DNA of 64,000 nt from Ureaplasma urealyticum serovar 8 str. ATCC 27618 (GTDB lineage Bacteria; Bacillota_I; Bacilli_A; Mycoplasmatales; Mycoplasmoidaceae): contig NZ_AAYN02000002.1 of the NCBI RefSeq assembly GCF_000169535.1, positions 488,642-552,641 on the forward strand, in the 5' to 3' direction. Under the pieces are notes generated by a model, which was given only the letters and a program-made list of their open reading frames with translations, was not told where the DNA came from and searched no databases. Both the position numbers and the translations under genes were made by a program. Below are positions 35,198 to 46,327 of the stretch, one piece after another. The first letter of the stretch is position 1, and every line of letters begins with the position of its first letter.

Positions 35198-35902
35198 TTA
35201 TGACATGAACAAGCGAACAGGTGTGTCCTCATGTTCCATTTGTGCAATTTCAAGACCAGGAATATTCTTACAAAAATCTGTTTTAAAATCTAAACTAAAG
35301 ACTTTATCGATAATGTCATCGAAATAAACATGTTTTAGTTTATGAATGATTTTTTGTCCCTTAACTTGTCCTAGCGGAATTGCACGTACACAGTTTTGCG
35401 TTAGCGCAGCAACTGTAGAGTAAAGATGAGTATATAAAGCAGTTTTTAAGTCGATCTTTAAATGCATAGCTAATAAAGCAAACGCAACAGCTGGATTACC
35501 ATAAGATTTTCGATCTTTTATTCTTTGGGCATATTCAACTAAAAGTTCACAATCAAAAAGCTCATTATATATCTTTACCATTTGTTGGCCAATTCGACGT
35601 TGGCCTTCACGAGTCTCTCTTGCTAAACCTTGAAAGTTTATCATTTGATCAATTTCTCAAATAGCATTTATTTTTTGCTTAGGTAATAATTTAAAGATTT
35701 GATAAATTGCTAATAAATCACCATGTAACAATTGCTCATTCATATACAGAAGTAACGCTCTAATTAATGAATCACCATCAAAAACAATATCTTTTCTAAT
35801 GTATGTTTCAATTCCAAAAGAATGACTAAAAGTCCCAATTGGAAAGTTTGCGTTAGTAATCTGCATCAAGTCTAGTAAATTTAAATAGTCACTATTTAGC
35901 AT
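35198..35902 (-). CDS. ureF: Urease accessory protein UreF
   Basis: A 234-aa all-helical protein that joins UreD and UreG in the nickel-insertion complex. The start [25 protein letters not shown] is the family hallmark. I place the start at the ATG at 35902, overlapping the ureE end by 11 bases; an in-frame ATG at 35950 would add 16 basic residues and has no better ribosome binding site. A TGA Trp at about 35655 divides it in the standard code. Confidence 0.93.
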
Positions 35903-36341
35903 CACTACAGTGTCTAAATGCTTCTTTAAGTTTAATCTTTTCTCTTTCATATAGAGCTTTATTATCTTGAAGGTATTGTTCTACTAAATAATCGTATGGA
36001 ACGATCATTTGTGTTTCAGTAAATTGAGCAGGCATATGACGATTACCTAAATTATGCGCAATCTGTGCCATTTCACCAATTGTACGTGCTGTAATGATAA
36101 GCACATCTGATAGTTCTAATCTAATAACAACTAATTTATAATCGTCTTTATACAAGATGTCGCCATCTCTTAATTTTTTGTCCTCTTCTAAACGAATACC
36201 ATATTCAACATTTTGATCTGATGAAATGATAATCACACGTTTTAAAACGTCGTCGCTTGTTAAATGAATGTTCTCAATTTGGTAACTTTCAACATTTTCG
36301 ATGTCAGTAATGTTACCTAAAATTTCTTTAAATACAGTCAA
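35892..36341 (-). CDS. ureE: Urease accessory metallochaperone UreE
   Basis: A 149-aa nickel chaperone. N-terminal peptide-binding domain (1-70) and C-terminal metal domain with [10 protein letters not shown], whose His is the dimer-interface nickel ligand. It lacks the long His-rich C-terminal tail of enterobacterial UreE; the end is Lys/Arg-rich with one His and one Cys. The start is a TTG at 36341 with GAGG seven bases upstream; no ATG fits. Confidence 0.93.
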   Translation of the reverse strand: MTVFKEILGNITDIENVESYQIENIHLTSDDVLKRVIIISSDQNVEYGIRLEEDKKLRDGDILYKDDYKLVVIRLELSDVLIITARTIGEMAQIAHNLGNRHMPAQFTETQMIVPYDYLVEQYLQDNKALYEREKIKLKEAFRHCSDAK

Positions 36342-36407
36342 GATTTATACCTCGCTTCTTTTAAATGTAGTTGGAAATTGAATTACTAAATCAAAATAAT
36401 TCAAGAA

Positions 36408-38204
36408 TTAGAATAAGAAGTATCTTTGTGCTAATGGAGCTTCTGTTAGAGGTTCTGCATCAAGTACGTATTTACCGTTTGCAGTTTTCTTTAATTTCTT
36501 AGCTAATTCAGCAGCTGGTTGTTCTAATCAGTTTTCTAAGTCGTTGTAGTCAACAGCAGCATCAAATGTTTGAGGATCAACTTCTAGATTTGGAGTTGCT
36601 GAGTTTCATTTCATGCTCTTCTTGTTGATTGAACGGCAATTCTTAACTGGTAATAATTCTTTTTCTAGTTTGTATTCTTCTTTAATTCCATTTTCTAGAC
36701 CAATTTTTGAAACAAAGCTTACTGATGTGCTAGTTAATGAACGTCCATATGTTCCAAATTGATCACGCATAATTACTGGTTCACATGTTGGAATTGAAGC
36801 GTTTGGATCCCCTGCTACACAACGAGCAATTACACCCATTTTTACAACATAGTAAGGTTTTGCACCAAAGAATTTAGGTTCTCATGCAACAATATCAGCT
36901 AATTTTCCTACTTCGATTGATCCAACGTATGAGTCAATACCATGAGCAATAGCTGGGTTAATTGTATATTTAGCAACATAACGTTTTACACGGTTGTTAT
37001 CGTTAAATTCGCTATCCCCTTTTAATGCACCAAATTGAGCTTTCATTTTGTGAGCCATTTGTCATGAACGAGTTACAACTTCACCAATACGTCCCATAGC
37101 TAATGTATCTGATGACATAATTGAGATTGCACCCATATCGTGTAGTAAGTCTTCAGCTGCAATTGTTTGGCTACGAATACGTGAGTCAGCAAAAGCAACG
37201 TCTTCTGGAACCTTAGGATTTAAGTGGTGACATACCATTAACATATCTAAGTGTTCTGCAATTGTGTTTACTGTATATGGAATAGTTGGGTTTGTAGAAG
37301 CTGGTAAAATATGTGCATATTTAACAGATTCTAGAATATCTGGAGCATGTCCACCACCAGCACCTTCTGTATGGTAAGCGTGGATTGTACGTCCTTTCAT
37401 TGCAGCAATTGTATGTTCAACAAATCCTGCTTCGTTTAATGTATCTGTATGGATAGCAACAGCTACATCAGTTTTTTCAGCAACTGTTAATGCTAAGTCA
37501 ATAGCGTTTCCTGTTGCCCCTCAGTCTTCGTGAATCTTAAGACCACAAGCACCTGCTACGATTTGTTCAAAGATTGGATCTTCCATACCTTGACCTTTAG
37601 CTAAGAAACCTGCGTTAATTGGTAATCCATCAGCTGCTTGTAAAGCAGATTTAACTCAGAATTTACCAGGTGAAACAGTTGTAGCTTTTGTACCATCGTT
37701 CATACCTGTACCACCAGCAATAACAGTTGTAATACCACCATCTAATGCTACTGGAACAATTTCTGGTTCTAATCAGTGAACGTGAGTATCTAAACCACCA
37801 GCTGTATAAATTTTACCTTCACCAGCTGAAACTTCAGTTGAAATACCAACAACCATGTCTACTCCATCAGTTAAATGAGGGTTACCTGATTTACCAATAG
37901 ATGCAATTTTTCCGTTTTTAATACCGATATCAGCTTTGTAGATACCTGTGTAGTCAAGAATTAATGCGTTTGTAATAACTAAGTCCATTACTTCAGCATT
38001 CCCTAACTTGTCGTCTAACTTCATAGTAGAGTTCATCCCCATACCTTCACGTAGAGTTTTACCACCACCGAAGACAGACTCTTCACCATAAGTAGTTAAG
38101 TCTTTTTCAACTTTAACTCAAAGATTTGTGTCTCCTAATCTAACGCTATCACCAGTTGTGATACCATATAGATCTGAGTAATTTTTTCTTGAAATTTTAA
38201 ACAT
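36408..38204 (-). CDS. ureC: Urease alpha subunit
   Basis: A 598-aa catalytic subunit that hydrolyses urea to ammonia and carbamate in the cytosol; in Ureaplasma this drives ATP synthesis. Nickel ligands are visible as His141 and His143 (DTHVHW), the carbamylated Lys223 ([12 protein letters not shown]) and the later [12 protein letters not shown] histidines. The mobile flap Cys is in [10 protein letters not shown]. The GC content and codon choice are visibly higher than in neighbouring genes, as expected for a very highly expressed protein. It ends ...RYFLF, the family C-terminus. Confidence 0.99.
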
Positions 38205-38242
38205 AATGTTCCCCTTCGTCTATATAGAAACTTGTAAATAGA

Positions 38243-38617
38243 TTATTTTTTAAGTTTTCCGTTAACTAAGCCGTTTACACCTCAAACTTCACGTGTTCCG
38301 ACTAAATCAATAACTGAAACTTCTTTTTTGTCTCCTGGTTCAAAACGAATAGCAGTACCTGATGGAATATCGAAACGACGTCCATAAGCAACTTTACGTT
38401 CTTTGTCTTCGTTTCCTTTTTCATCAAAGAATACTAATGCACTATTTGTTTCAAATAAGTGGAAATGTGATCCAACTTGGATAGGACGGTCACCAGTATT
38501 TTTAATGCTGATTACTTTTGCTTCTCTACCTTCGTTCATCACAATTTCGCCTTCAGCGAAGTTAATTGCTCCTGGTACTAATTTACCTGGAGTGAATTGA
38601 TTTGATGATCCTGACAT
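38243..38617 (-). CDS. ureB: Urease beta subunit
   Basis: A 124-aa structural subunit of the (UreABC)3 enzyme. Family core NTGDRPIQVGSHFHLFETNSAL and GRRFDIPSGTAIRFEPGD are intact, with the C-terminal GVNGLVNG. AGGAG precedes the ATG. The penultimate Trp is a TGA codon at about 38282. Confidence 0.99.
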
Positions 38618-38668
38618 ATAATCATTATCTCCTTATAAAATTAAAATTGATTTTACGAATTGTAAAAA

Positions 38669-38974
38669 TTATTTGTAAATTGGGTCGTGTACAGAAACTA
38701 GTTTAGTACCATCTGGGAAAGTAACTTCAACTTGGATTATACCAACCATTGTATCTACACCTTCCATAACTTGATCAACACGTAATACTTCACGAGCAGA
38801 TTGCATTAAGTCAGCAACTAACTTACCATCTCTTGCCCCTTCCACTACGTGGTCAGTAATTAAAGCGACAGCTTCTGAGTAGTTTAATTTTAAACCTCTA
38901 GCTAAACGTCTTCTTGCAACGTCAGCAGCTACTGTTACCAATAACTTTTGGATTTCTCTTAATGATAGATTCAT
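38669..38974 (-). CDS. ureA: Urease gamma subunit
   Basis: A 101-aa subunit beginning [18 protein letters not shown], with [21 protein letters not shown] and [16 protein letters not shown], all canonical. First gene of the operon; AGAGGT lies before the ATG. Upstream is the 329-base divergent region shared with a FecE-type ABC gene. Confidence 0.99.
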   Translation of the reverse strand: MNLSLREIQKLLVTVAADVARRRLARGLKLNYSEAVALITDHVVEGARDGKLVADLMQSAREVLRVDQVMEGVDTMVGIIQVEVTFPDGTKLVSVHDPIYK

Positions 38975-39303
38975 TTATTTACCTCTAATATATTCTGTAT
39001 ATTAAGTAATAATGCAATTTTATTTTAACGCTTTTAAAGCAAAAAGTTGCATTAAAATAAGAAAAATTGCTTTTTTGGGTACATCAAGGACATCTGTGAT
39101 AAAAAAATGTGCTATTCTTAATAAAGAATTCATAAAATTCAAAAAAATATGTTAAGAGATAATGCAACATTAAGGTCGAAGAAAATAGTTTAATTTTGTA
39201 GTTATTATTTTAATAAAATATCAATCTAATAAAAAGCAAGATAAGTAGCTTATAAAAGATGTGATTGTTATCATAATTAAAAATTTTTAATTTAGGAGTA
39301 AAT
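38975..39303. promoter_or_regulatory. Divergent control region between urease and the ABC ATPase, with three AATGCAA repeats
   Basis: No gene fits in this gap. It holds AATGCAA at 39011-39017, its inverted copy TTGCATT at 39047-39053, and a third direct copy at 39161-39167. The first two form an inverted pair 29 bases apart, 37 bases upstream of ureA. A possible -10 for the ABC gene is TATAAA at 39251-39256. A urease promoter must lie near 39000-39060, but I cannot pick a unique -10. The repeats could be operator sites for a metal or pH regulator; this is inference. Confidence 0.5.
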
Positions 39304-40455
39304 ATGAGTTTTTTCAAAAAAAAGAATGATACAGAAAAAGAAGAACATAAACATGTTAGTGTTGTAGACATGGATGAAATTTTGGGCTATGAAGATGGTG
39401 AAGAGTTTAAGGACGATGAAATTGATTCAAATGAAGCAATTTTTCAACTTAACAATGTTTCATTAGGTTATGGCAAAAAAATGATTATCAAAAATCTAAC
39501 AGCAACAATTCATCGTAATGACTTTATTGTTGTGCTAGGTCCTAATGGTTCGGGTAAATCAACATTAATTAAAGGTTTATGTCGTATTAATAATCCTTCA
39601 AGTGGTTATATAAAATATAGAGATAAATTAATATCAAGACCTTGATTGCCATTGCTTTGATTAGAGAAAGCATGAGCTTCTATTGTTAATGTATTTACAA
39701 AAGATCGTAAAGAAGTTATTAAAACTATTGATTGACACATTAAAAATTACAAGAAAATTCATGCTTACAAATCAAAAGAATTAGCTTTAAATTTAGCATA
39801 TGTGCCACAATTAGCTGTCTTCCCAGAAGCAACATCAATTTATGATTTTGTTAAAATGGGTCGTTTCCCAAGTTCAAACGCTTTAGGAATTAATACAAAT
39901 ACAGAACGCGAAAAACAAATTATTGACGAAGCTTTAAAAAATGTTGGTATTTACGAATTCCGTCATAAAAATTTAGAAGATCTATCAGGCGGACAAAAAC
40001 AAAAAGCATTAATTGCTTTAGCTCTTGCTCAAGATACTGAAACAATTGTTTTAGATGAACCTACTAATCATTTAGACATAAGAAGTCAATTAGAAATTAT
40101 TGAGCTTTTACATAAACTACACCATGAAATGAAAAAAACAATTGTTTTAGTTATTCATGATATTAACAATGGTTTAAAATACGCTCACAAAGTAATGATC
40201 ATGAAAAACGGAGAAATGGTTCGTTATGGAAAACTAAAAGAAACAATTGATCACGAAATTTTATTAGACGTATTTGGCGTTGAATCAATAATCGTAAAAA
40301 ATGAATCAAAATATCCACAGGTTTCTGTAACAGACTTTAGCCTACCAAAAGATTATAAAATTAATGAAGTTCAAGAAAATGAAAGAACTAATTTAATTTA
40401 TAATGATGGCGAAGAAAATGAATTAGAAAAAGAAGTTAGCAAAAAGAAAAATTAA
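39304..40455 (+). CDS. FecE/FhuC-type ABC transporter ATP-binding protein
   Basis: A 383-aa ATPase. Walker A GPNGSGKST (79-87), LSGGQKQK signature, Walker B TIVLDEPTNHLD, H-loop VIHD. This is the class that energises FecCD permeases. Two oddities: an acidic N-terminal extension of about 45 residues and an acidic C-terminal one of about 40, and a 55-residue insertion between Walker A and the Q-loop (from RPWLPLLWLEKAW to ELALNLAYVPQ). GGAG lies before the ATG. It diverges from ureA. It may serve the orphan permeases at 796-2871. Confidence 0.9.
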
Positions 40456-40472
40456 AACATAAAATAATGATT

Positions 40473-40504
40473 AAAATAAACCACGGTTAAGTGGTTTTTA
40501 TTTT
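40473..40504 (+). terminator. Terminator of the ABC ATPase gene
   Basis: Stem AAAATAAACCAC / GTGGTTTTTATTTT with a 6-base loop, 18 bases after the stop. Confidence 0.85.
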
Positions 40505-40584
40505 GTTATTGAACTTTATCTTTAATTAGTTTTAGTACTAACTAAAAGTATAATTAAAGGATAGATATAAAAAGGTGAATTTTA

Positions 40585-41328
40585 ATGAGTCAAAGATTAG
40601 ATCATTATTTAAAAAATACTAATCAATGTGAAACACGATCAAAAGCAATTGATTTAATTAAACGTGGTTTTGTATTTGTTAATAATTTACAAATATTAAA
40701 ACCATCATTTTTAGTTCAAGAAAATGATTTTGTAGACATTAAAAATAATGAAAATAATTTTGTTTCTAAAGGTGGATATAAACTCTTTAAAATTATTCAA
40801 GAATTAAATTTAAAAATTAAAGATTTTATAATTGCTGATTTAGGAAGTTCAACAGGCGGATTTACTGATTGTTGTTTACAATTAGGCGCTAAAAAAGTTT
40901 ATGCAATTGATGTTGGTGTTGATTTGTTACATCCTAACTTAAAAAATCATCCTAAAATTGTTAATTATGAAAAAACTAATGTTAAAAATTTAGATAAATC
41001 ATACTTTTTAGAAGAACTAGACTTAATAGTTGGTGATTTATCATTTATTTCTTTAGAACAAATCTTTCCAACAATTGAAAAAATTTCTTCATGCAAAACA
41101 CTTCTTTTGTTGTTAATAAAACCCCAATTTGAATTAGGAAAAGATATTGCTAATAAATATAAAGGGATAATTAAAAATAAAAACCTACAACAATTAGCTA
41201 TAAACAAAATAATTAATTTAGCAAATAATTATGGTTTTAAATATAAACACTTAACACCTACTGATATTTTTGATCAAAAAAAACAAAACCAAGAATATAT
41301 GATATTTTTACAAAAATATGCAAAGTAG
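40585..41328 (+). CDS. TlyA-family RNA methyltransferase
   Basis: A 247-aa protein with an N-terminal S4 RNA-binding domain (1-60, [11 protein letters not shown]...[16 protein letters not shown]) and an FtsJ-like SAM methyltransferase domain (FVSKGGYKL, then [47 protein letters not shown]). TlyA proteins 2'-O-methylate ribosomal RNA and confer capreomycin sensitivity. It overlaps dinB by 11 bases, so the two form one unit. Confidence 0.92.
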   Translation: MSQRLDHYLKNTNQCETRSKAIDLIKRGFVFVNNLQILKPSFLVQENDFVDIKNNENNFVSKGGYKLFKIIQELNLKIKDFIIADLGSSTGGFTDCCLQLGAKKVYAIDVGVDLLHPNLKNHPKIVNYEKTNVKNLDKSYFLEELDLIVGDLSFISLEQIFPTIEKISSCKTLLLLLIKPQFELGKDIANKYKGIIKNKNLQQLAINKIINLANNYGFKYKHLTPTDIFDQKKQNQEYMIFLQKYAK

Positions 41329-42400
41329 TTGTCAAAAAATTATTATGCATCTTGATATTGATGCTTTTTATGCAACAGTTAGTGAATTATTACACCCTGA
41401 ATATAAAAATTTCCCAATTGCTGTTGGATCATTAAATTCACGTACAGGTATTATTTCTTCACCAAATTATTTAGCACGTTCATATGGTGTTAAATCAGCA
41501 ATGCCTATCTTTTTAGCAAAAGAATTGTGCCCAAATTTAATTATTCTCCCTTGCGAACATGATATTTATCAAACTTATTCAAATCATTTTTTTCAAATTG
41601 TTAATAAATATTGCAATAAAGTCGAAATAACTTCAATTGATGAATGTTTTATTGATGCAACAAATTCTATTAAAAAATATCACAATAATGTTCGTTTATT
41701 AGCTGCTAAAATTCAAAATGAAGTTAAAAACAAATTAAATCTTAGTATTTCAGTCGGTATTTCTTTTAATAAAACAATTGCAAAAATGGCCACTGAATTA
41801 AATAAACCTTTTGGTATATCAATTATTGATGAAAATAAAATTACTAATCTAATTCATGAATTAGACATTAGTAAAATTCCTTTTATTGGCGAAATAAAAT
41901 CACAAGAGTTATATGCAATCAATATTTTTAAAATTAAAGAATTAATTGCATCTAACAATAAACAAAAAGCATCATTAGTTTTAGGGTCAATGTATCAAAA
42001 TTTAGTAAACGATTTAAAAGGTTTAAACGAAATTAAAACAATCGAAGATGATATTTACAAATCTATTTCTCACTCAAAAACATTTAATGAAGATTTAAAT
42101 GATTTTTATGAAATTTCTAATGAATTAAATGAATTAATTTCAAATGTTGTGAACCGTTTAAAAAAACATAATTTAATGACTAATAATATTAGTATTAATA
42201 TTAAATACCCCAATTTTCAAACAAAAGTCAAGCAAAAACGACTAGATTATTATACTGATGATTATCAAACTATTTTCTTAGCAATTAAAAATTTATTTAA
42301 AAAAGTTTATAAAGATGAATTAGTACGTTTGATTGGCGTTTCATTAAATAAATTAGTACCAAAAGAAAGTGTTAAAAAACAATTATTTTTATTTGATTAG
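41318..42400 (+). CDS. dinB: Y-family DNA polymerase IV
   Basis: A 360-aa translesion polymerase. Catalytic acids in [10 protein letters not shown] (Asp13, Asp15) and [34 protein letters not shown] and [20 protein letters not shown] are family blocks; the last residues QKQLFLFD look like a sliding-clamp binding motif (QxxLFxF). It overlaps tlyA at the start and overlaps the convergent ruvB by 12 bases at the end. Confidence 0.95.
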   Translation: MQSSCQKIIMHLDIDAFYATVSELLHPEYKNFPIAVGSLNSRTGIISSPNYLARSYGVKSAMPIFLAKELCPNLIILPCEHDIYQTYSNHFFQIVNKYCNKVEITSIDECFIDATNSIKKYHNNVRLLAAKIQNEVKNKLNLSISVGISFNKTIAKMATELNKPFGISIIDENKITNLIHELDISKIPFIGEIKSQELYAINIFKIKELIASNNKQKASLVLGSMYQNLVNDLKGLNEIKTIEDDIYKSISHSKTFNEDLNDFYEISNELNELISNVVNRLKKHNLMTNNISINIKYPNFQTKVKQKRLDYYTDDYQTIFLAIKNLFKKVYKDELVRLIGVSLNKLVPKESVKKQLFLFD

Positions 42401-43327
42401 TTGATTATTTTTTAAAAACTCAATTCCTTTAGCTGTAATTTTACGACCTCTTAAATTTTTGTTAATAAAATGGTGTTGAATTAAATAAGGTTCAATTTTG
42501 GTTTCAATTGTATATTGATCTAAACGTAAAATTTGTGCAATTGATTTTAAACCAATTTCATTTTCTTGTTGGTATAAAACATTTAAATAATTAATATCTT
42601 GTTCTTCTAATCCAAAATCATAAATTTGAATTTTTTCAAAAATATTTTTAATATTATCAAATCCATTAATTTTAAAATCAACAACTCGTTTTAATAAGCG
42701 GTTAGCTAATCGCGGAATACCTTTAGCACTATTGGCAATTAAATCGATTTCTTGATCATTTAAATTAATCTGAAAGTGGATTTGATTATTTTTTAAAATG
42801 ATTGCTGCAATCTCAGATGTTTCATATTCGCTTAAATAAAAAACATGACCAAAACGTTCTTCTAAAGGTTTAGGAATTTTTCCAAGCATTGTTGTTGCAC
42901 CAATTAATGTAAAATGTGGAACTTTTAATCTTGTCATTTTAGCATTAAAATCCTTACCAATACTAATATCGATACAAAAATCTTCTAATACAGAATAAAG
43001 TGTTTCAAATGCTGCTAAACCACATGCGTGAATTTCATCAACAAAAATGACATCATTTTCTTTAATTAAAGATAGTAAATTAATAATATCCACAGGTTTA
43101 TTTAATAAATTCCCTTGTGTCATATGACAATCAACGCCCATTTCATTAGCAATAATTGTTGCTAGAGTTGTTTTTCCAGTTCCAGCTAATCCATGTAATA
43201 GTGTATGATCAAAACTACTTTTTAAGCGTTTAGTAGCATTTAAATAAATCTTTAAATTACTTTTTAATTGGTCTTTACCAATAAAATCTTTTAGATACTG
43301 AGGACGAAATTCATTATTAGTTTTCAT
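42389..43327 (-). CDS. ruvB: Holliday junction ATP-dependent helicase RuvB
   Basis: A 312-aa AAA+ motor for branch migration. [19 protein letters not shown] start, Walker [10 protein letters not shown] near residue 50, Walker [11 protein letters not shown], sensor IGATT, and the C-terminal winged helix ([14 protein letters not shown]). The start is the ATG at 43327, overlapping ruvA by 11 bases; an in-frame ATG at 43354 would lie deeper in ruvA. Typical for a mollicute ruvAB pair without ruvC. Confidence 0.96.
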   Translation of the reverse strand: MKTNNEFRPQYLKDFIGKDQLKSNLKIYLNATKRLKSSFDHTLLHGLAGTGKTTLATIIANEMGVDCHMTQGNLLNKPVDIINLLSLIKENDVIFVDEIHACGLAAFETLYSVLEDFCIDISIGKDFNAKMTRLKVPHFTLIGATTMLGKIPKPLEERFGHVFYLSEYETSEIAAIILKNNQIHFQINLNDQEIDLIANSAKGIPRLANRLLKRVVDFKINGFDNIKNIFEKIQIYDFGLEEQDINYLNVLYQQENEIGLKSIAQILRLDQYTIETKIEPYLIQHHFINKNLRGRKITAKGIEFLKNNQLIK

Positions 43328-43904
43328 GGCGTAAAGAAATTTCTTTAATAGCACATCCTATAATTTCACTAATATCAATGTTTTGCTGTGTATCAACTTT
43401 AACTTTAGTGATTGCATATTCAATATCTTTTTTATCATAACCTAAATTTTCAAGACCAATACTTAATTCTTTAGCTCAAGGATTTTTCTCACTAACTTTA
43501 TTGATATATTTATAGTTTAGTTGATCGCAAATTAAATTAGCACTGCGTTGGTTAACACCTTTAATAGTTGCTAAAAAATCAACATCTTTAGTAGCGATCG
43601 CATCAATTATTAAGTTAATATCATATTTTAAAATATTAATAGCTGTTTTTGGTCCAATAGAATTAATACTAATTAAATCAATAAATAATAATCGTTCATT
43701 ATAAGTGCGAAAACCATATAAATCTTTAATAATTAAATTTTTATTAGGCATTATACTAGCATACTCATATAAGTATAATTTACAAAACTTATTGACTTCT
43801 AATTCATAATCTTTTGGCACACGAATTTGATAACCAATAAAATTGTGTTCACCAATAACAACGTTTGCATTCGCATAAATAACTTTAAAAACCAAATAGT
43901 TCAT
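43317..43904 (-). CDS. ruvA: Holliday junction DNA helicase RuvA
   Basis: A 195-aa protein. N-terminal OB fold (1-62), helix-hairpin-helix region ([16 protein letters not shown] and ATIKGVNQRSANLICDQL), and a C-terminal RuvB-binding domain (LENLGYDKKDIEYAI). The sequence is divergent from model RuvA, as usual in mollicutes. GAGGTGG precedes the ATG. A TGA Trp at about 43475 hides the last third in the standard code. Confidence 0.92.
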
Positions 43905-43939
43905 TTTATAACCACCTCATTAAAGAGTTAGTAAAAAAT

Positions 43940-45115
43940 TTATGATTTTGATATTTTTTTATTAACTTTAGCTTTTTTAATAAATTTATATAAATCAGTA
44001 ACTAAAAAATAACCAAAACCAAACATGCCAATAAAACTACCTAAATAAATACTAAACGCTCGTCAAATAAAAATAATATTATTAACATCTTGAGTTGATA
44101 AATAATTCATTGCATAACGAATTTGATGTTGATCATTTGCTAAAAAAATTCGCAACATGTATTGAATTGAGCCTTCAGAACCTGGTAGAGGAACGAAATT
44201 GGTTGCTGTTACTGCAACGTTAGTGTAATTAAACAAATCAAAAAAGACATTGTGGGGATTAGATTCAATTAAACGATATGAAATATACATTAACGCATAA
44301 ATAGCAACGTTATATACTATCCCAATAATAAATGCAACTAATGAAACACGTAAATTTTTAAAATAAATTAAATAAATAGCTTTAAAACTAGTGTTTTCAT
44401 CGCTTTTTTGAATTAATTCAGCTTTTGATAAATACTTGAATTTTAAAATTTTTTTAACTCAATTAAAAACCAATGCTAGATTAAAATGTAATTTTTTAGA
44501 AAAGCCTAAAATAAAATAAACACCAGTCATACACAAATCAACAATAACACCAACAACAGCTAAATAATAATAAAATGGTAAAGCTGTTTTATTTTCAACT
44601 GCATAAGTTATTAACTCATAATTAACATAAATAAATGATGGAATCGTTACTATCACTTGTCCTAGTTCATAAAAAGTTGAAGAAACAAGTAATAAAGCCG
44701 AAACTTTTTTTAAATTATGATATCCATTTTTATTTAAAAAATAAATTGAAAAAGGCTCACTACCAACAGAAAAAGGCGTTACAGCGTTTAAAAAAATTAA
44801 ACTAAAACTATATAAAATTCACTTTCATCAATCTATTTTAACTTGATTTTTATAAGCATCAAAAACTGCTATAATTGTAAACATAAAAGCTCTAAAAAAA
44901 CTAAAACCAATAAGAATTAACAATCATAAAACAGCTAATTTAATTGTTTTTAAGCTATTAGAAATTTTCATAAATAAATTATGAAAATCAATATCTAAAA
45001 TAAATAAAATTGAAACAATGATCATTAATAAACAAACTAGTAAACCAATTGATAAAAAACAAATATTTTTTTTGGTTCAAAAATTTGTTTTTTCACTAAG
45101 ATTATTATCTGCCAT
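43940..45115 (-). CDS. Flippase-like membrane protein (LPG synthase TM-domain / UPF0104 family)
   Basis: A 391-aa integral membrane protein with about eight hydrophobic helices. The conserved PLPGSEGSIQYMLR (compare PTPGGxGxxE) and NAVTPFSVGSEPFSIYFL blocks identify the lysylphosphatidylglycerol synthase/flippase-like transmembrane family. It lacks the soluble aminoacyl-transferase domain of MprF, so a lipid-flipping or glycolipid role is more likely than lysyl-PG synthesis. It is co-directional with ruvA (35 bases downstream) and preceded by a terminator. Confidence 0.8.
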
Positions 45116-45178
45116 TTTTTAAAGACCTTTATTATAACTATTAAAATTATATAATTTATTAATAAACTAAAAAAAAAT

Positions 45179-45203
45179 AGAAGGGATAATTTCCCTTCTA
45201 AAA
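45179..45203 (-). terminator. Terminator after the His-rich protein gene
   Basis: Stem TAGAAGGGA / TCCCTTCTA with a 4-base loop and an eight-base T run on the minus strand, 16 bases past the stop at 45219. Confidence 0.9.
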
Positions 45204-45218
45204 AATGATTAAAACTCT

Positions 45219-46223
45219 TTATTTTGAAGATTTATTGGCTGATTCAGTTTCTCATCATGTCTTTTTTAAAACTGGATTAGCTTTAAATTCTTCTTCACTT
45301 ATAATTGTTTTTAATGATGTTTGTTGTTCTTCATCCATACTATCAATAGCAACTATGGCTTGATCAATAATTTCATTAGTCTTTTTTTCCAATTGTTTTT
45401 CATGCTTTTTAGCAACTAAATCATGACCATGAAGATGACGTTGAGCCTTGTGTTTGTTGTGATGATTGTCTGGATCTGCATGTTCGTATTCTTCTTCTAT
45501 GAAATATTCATTGTGAGTGAATTCTGAAATTTCAGGTGCTAATAAACGTTCATCATAAACCATTTGTGCTAATTCTGCTTCATCACGTTTGTTTCAAACA
45601 CTAACATATTTTGATAATCAACTAAAATCATTTTGATCATCATTAATTAAATTTTCTTTTTCAGAAAACATTGATTCTAAAAATAAGTTTTCAGCATATA
45701 CTTTTTGGTTTGAATAAATATTTTCAAAAATTGGTTCTTCAAATTCAAAAGCTACAGGAGTAAATGATGTACGCTTTAGAGTTGGTTCTTCAACTTCATA
45801 AACTGGTGGAGTAATTTCTTCGTTTTCATCTTGAATAGGTTCATTATCTTCAACAATTTGTTCTTCTTGTATTGATTCAATAGGTGCACTTTCGTATTCT
45901 TCACTAACCAATTCTTCTTGGTCATTAACTGGAGTTAATAATACATCGCTATTATCTTCTAAAACTTGTGGTTCTTCTATTGTAATTACTTCTTGTTGAA
46001 CGTTTGTTAATGCTAAATTACGTAAGCTTTTAATTGTTTTTGTGTAATCAACTCACATAAAAACACCACAAACTTTACATCTTACTTTAACTTTTTTAGT
46101 AACAATAGTTTCATCATATAATTGATAAATGCTTTTATCATCGTGCGAAACTTCATCATTTACTGTATTTTGATTTGTTGATAATTCTTGATTTAATTTA
46201 TTCTTTTTACTAAATAATCCCAT
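45219..46223 (-). CDS. Acidic protein with a CxxC knuckle and a His-rich segment, unrecognised
   Basis: A 334-aa soluble protein. It starts MGLFSKKNKLNQ, has CKVCG near residue 50, a long acidic middle rich in Glu, then a cluster of eight His within about 25 residues (HADPDNHHNKHKAQRHLHGHD), and a helical charged end. His clusters of this type often bind nickel, zinc or cobalt. I know of no family match. GGAG precedes the ATG. It lies alone between two terminators or gaps, 7 kb from the urease operon. Confidence 0.75.
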
Positions 46224-46327
46224 AATTTAACTCCAAAAATTAATTGTTTTCTAATTTTAAATTTTAAACTTCTATAATTAATTTAAATTATATATGAAAT
46301 AAACTTTTTTAATCTATTTTATTAATG

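Noticed and set aside
33628-38974. Urease operon as a novel finding
   Set aside because: ureABCEFGD with these subunit sizes and this order is well known in Ureaplasma.
43940-45115. Lysyl-phosphatidylglycerol synthase MprF
   Set aside because: Only the flippase-like membrane part is present; the soluble lysyl-transfer domain is missing.
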